Shown piece by piece: positions 15,132-16,161 of a DNA stretch of 16,161 nucleotides (position 1 is its first letter; the number at the start of each line of letters is the position of its first letter). The stretch spans positions 1 through 16,161 of the forward strand of contig JAFZKR010000163.1 in NCBI GenBank assembly GCA_017551845.1. The letters are read 5' to 3'. Made by a program: the position numbers and the translations under genes. A model generated the notes under the pieces. That model worked only from the letters and a program-made list of their open reading frames with translations. It was not told the origin of the DNA and made no database searches. The stretch is from Bacteroidaceae bacterium. GTDB taxonomy: Bacteria; Bacteroidota; Bacteroidia; Bacteroidales; Bacteroidaceae.

Positions 15132-16161
15132 ATGACAAAAGACGAGGATTTGAAGAGGCGTGCGGGGCTCATCAGAGAGCTGTTGCTGCAGGCGCATCTC
15201 CGGGAGGCTCTCGAGCAGATAAGGAACCAGATGGCGGGTGTAACTGACTGGTCGGTGGTCTCCCGTTTCGAGGACATTGACCGCTCTTACCGCTATATGC
15301 TCCAGTACTACAGCCAGGGTTCCCCCGACGAACACAGGACTGCGGTCTATAAACAACTGGTACGCCGTGCGCTCGTGCTGAACGATGATGTGCTGCAGGC
15401 CAGGCTCCAACCTGAATCCATGCTTCTGTACTACCAGCACCTGCGTTCCCGTCTTTCGAGAACGGAGAATATGGAGGGACTGGAGCTCTCACTGGAGGCA
15501 TTCGCCGATGACTCCGGCGACGAAGAACATGAACGGCTCATAGGAATACTGTTCGACCTGATTTGGACAAACGGGCAGTGGAGCAGCAGCAACTCGGCTG
15601 ATACACTGAAATTTATAAACTCACCTAAGATTCCCGGGGACGATGCGCTGCTTGCGGTAAGCGCTGTCACCCTCTCTCTGATAGAGCGGTTTGACCCGCT
15701 CAAGTTCCTGTTCCTCTGTCAGGTGGCCGAAAGCCCCGTCATGCCCCTCTCCGTCCGTGCCCTTACTGGCCTTGCCGTCACTATGGCCGGCTACAGCGAA
15801 TTACTCCCCTACTTCCCTGAAGTGAAGGACCGCATAACGCTCCTGTCCGATGTACCCGGCATCCGCGACCGTATGCTCAAGGTCCAGATGGCTCTCCTGC
15901 TCTGCCGTGAGACAAAGGAGATTGACCGACGCATGCGCGAGGAGATTATCCCCACCATGCTGCGCAACCCCAAATTAGGTGACCTTATGCGGGAGGAGCT
16001 GGAACGCGATGACGTCAGCCCCGACTGGAACGAGTGGATAGAGAAGCCTGAAATCAAGGACAAGCTCATGCAGATGTCCGAACTTCAACTGGAGGGTGCT
16101 GATGTCTATCTGAGCACCTTCTCGGGACTCAAGAGCTACCCCTTCTTCCGCAGCATACACA
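15132..16161 (+). CDS. Conserved-looking protein of unknown function, 5' part
   Basis: The frame is open from ATG 15132 to the window end without a stop (343 codons visible). The protein has no signal peptide or membrane segment, so it is probably cytoplasmic. It starts MTKDEDLKRRAGLIRELLLQ and is rich in Leu, Arg and Glu with predicted helices throughout (RELLLQAHLREALEQIRNQM; LLLCRETKEIDRRMREEI), as in helical-repeat or TPR-like proteins. No catalytic motif was recognised. The visible part near GQWSSSNSADTLKFINSPKIP is followed by hydrophobic helices that could pack as HEAT-like repeats. It lies 75 bp downstream of pgk, beyond its terminator. I recall similar large helical proteins of unknown function in Bacteroidales, but I cannot name the family. 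The C-terminal part, which may hold the informative domains, is missing. Confidence 0.8.
   Translation, partial: MTKDEDLKRRAGLIRELLLQAHLREALEQIRNQMAGVTDWSVVSRFEDIDRSYRYMLQYYSQGSPDEHRTAVYKQLVRRALVLNDDVLQARLQPESMLLYYQHLRSRLSRTENMEGLELSLEAFADDSGDEEHERLIGILFDLIWTNGQWSSSNSADTLKFINSPKIPGDDALLAVSAVTLSLIERFDPLKFLFLCQVAESPVMPLSVRALTGLAVTMAGYSELLPYFPEVKDRITLLSDVPGIRDRMLKVQMALLLCRETKEIDRRMREEIIPTMLRNPKLGDLMREELERDDVSPDWNEWIEKPEIKDKLMQMSELQLEGADVYLSTFSGLKSYPFFRSIH

Noticed and set aside
1..16161. CRISPR array or phage/defence island
   Set aside because: No regularly spaced direct repeats and no cas, restriction, toxin-antitoxin or phage genes are present; the window is mostly housekeeping genes.

Overview
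The window looks like chromosomal DNA of a gut-type Bacteroidales bacterium (Bacteroides/Phocaeicola/Prevotella relatives). The basis is protein content (a FimB/Mfa2-type fimbrial subunit, an UpxY-like NusG paralog, a Bacteroidetes-style AsmA protein) and the promoters: several genes are preceded by the Bacteroides -7 box TAnnTTTG rather than a sigma-70 -10 box, and Shine-Dalgarno sequences are mostly absent. Genus cannot be fixed from the sequence alone.

Layout. (1) 1-663, plus strand: 3' part of a fimbrial/surface protein gene. (2) 664-940: densely structured intergenic DNA with four consecutive hairpins, a consensus-like minus-strand promoter and a strong terminator between converging genes. 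(3) 7256-941, minus strand: a four-gene cell-envelope cluster read as small lipoprotein, 1100-aa AsmA-family protein, NusG/UpxY-like antiterminator, then a membrane-bound UDP-sugar 4,6-dehydratase with its own near-perfect promoter. (4) 7387-9141, plus: aspS. (5) 9141-9311: a convergent intergenic region made of a 29-nt palindrome and a 130-bp element with 28-bp inverted arms. (6) 11068-9312, minus: murB and a PhnP-like metallo-hydrolase, joined by an ATGA overlap. (7) 11147-13688, plus: pheS, nth and a serine acetyltransferase, closely spaced. (8) 13806-15056, plus: pgk with its own -7 box and a strong terminator. (9) 15132 to the window end, plus: 5' part of a conserved-looking cytoplasmic protein of unknown function.

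Most genes are housekeeping: translation (aspS, pheS), peptidoglycan synthesis (murB), base-excision repair (nth), cysteine synthesis (serine acetyltransferase) and glycolysis (pgk). The least ordinary parts are non-coding or contextual: the hairpin cluster at 678-824, which may be a small RNA read leftward from the promoter at 861-830; the inverted-repeat element at 9172-9301, which resembles a MITE or REPIN-like unit or a structured RNA; and the linkage of a NusG paralog to an AsmA protein and a glycan precursor enzyme. I found no CRISPR array, transposase, rRNA or tRNA. I cannot claim a proven new system; the two non-coding elements are the best candidates.
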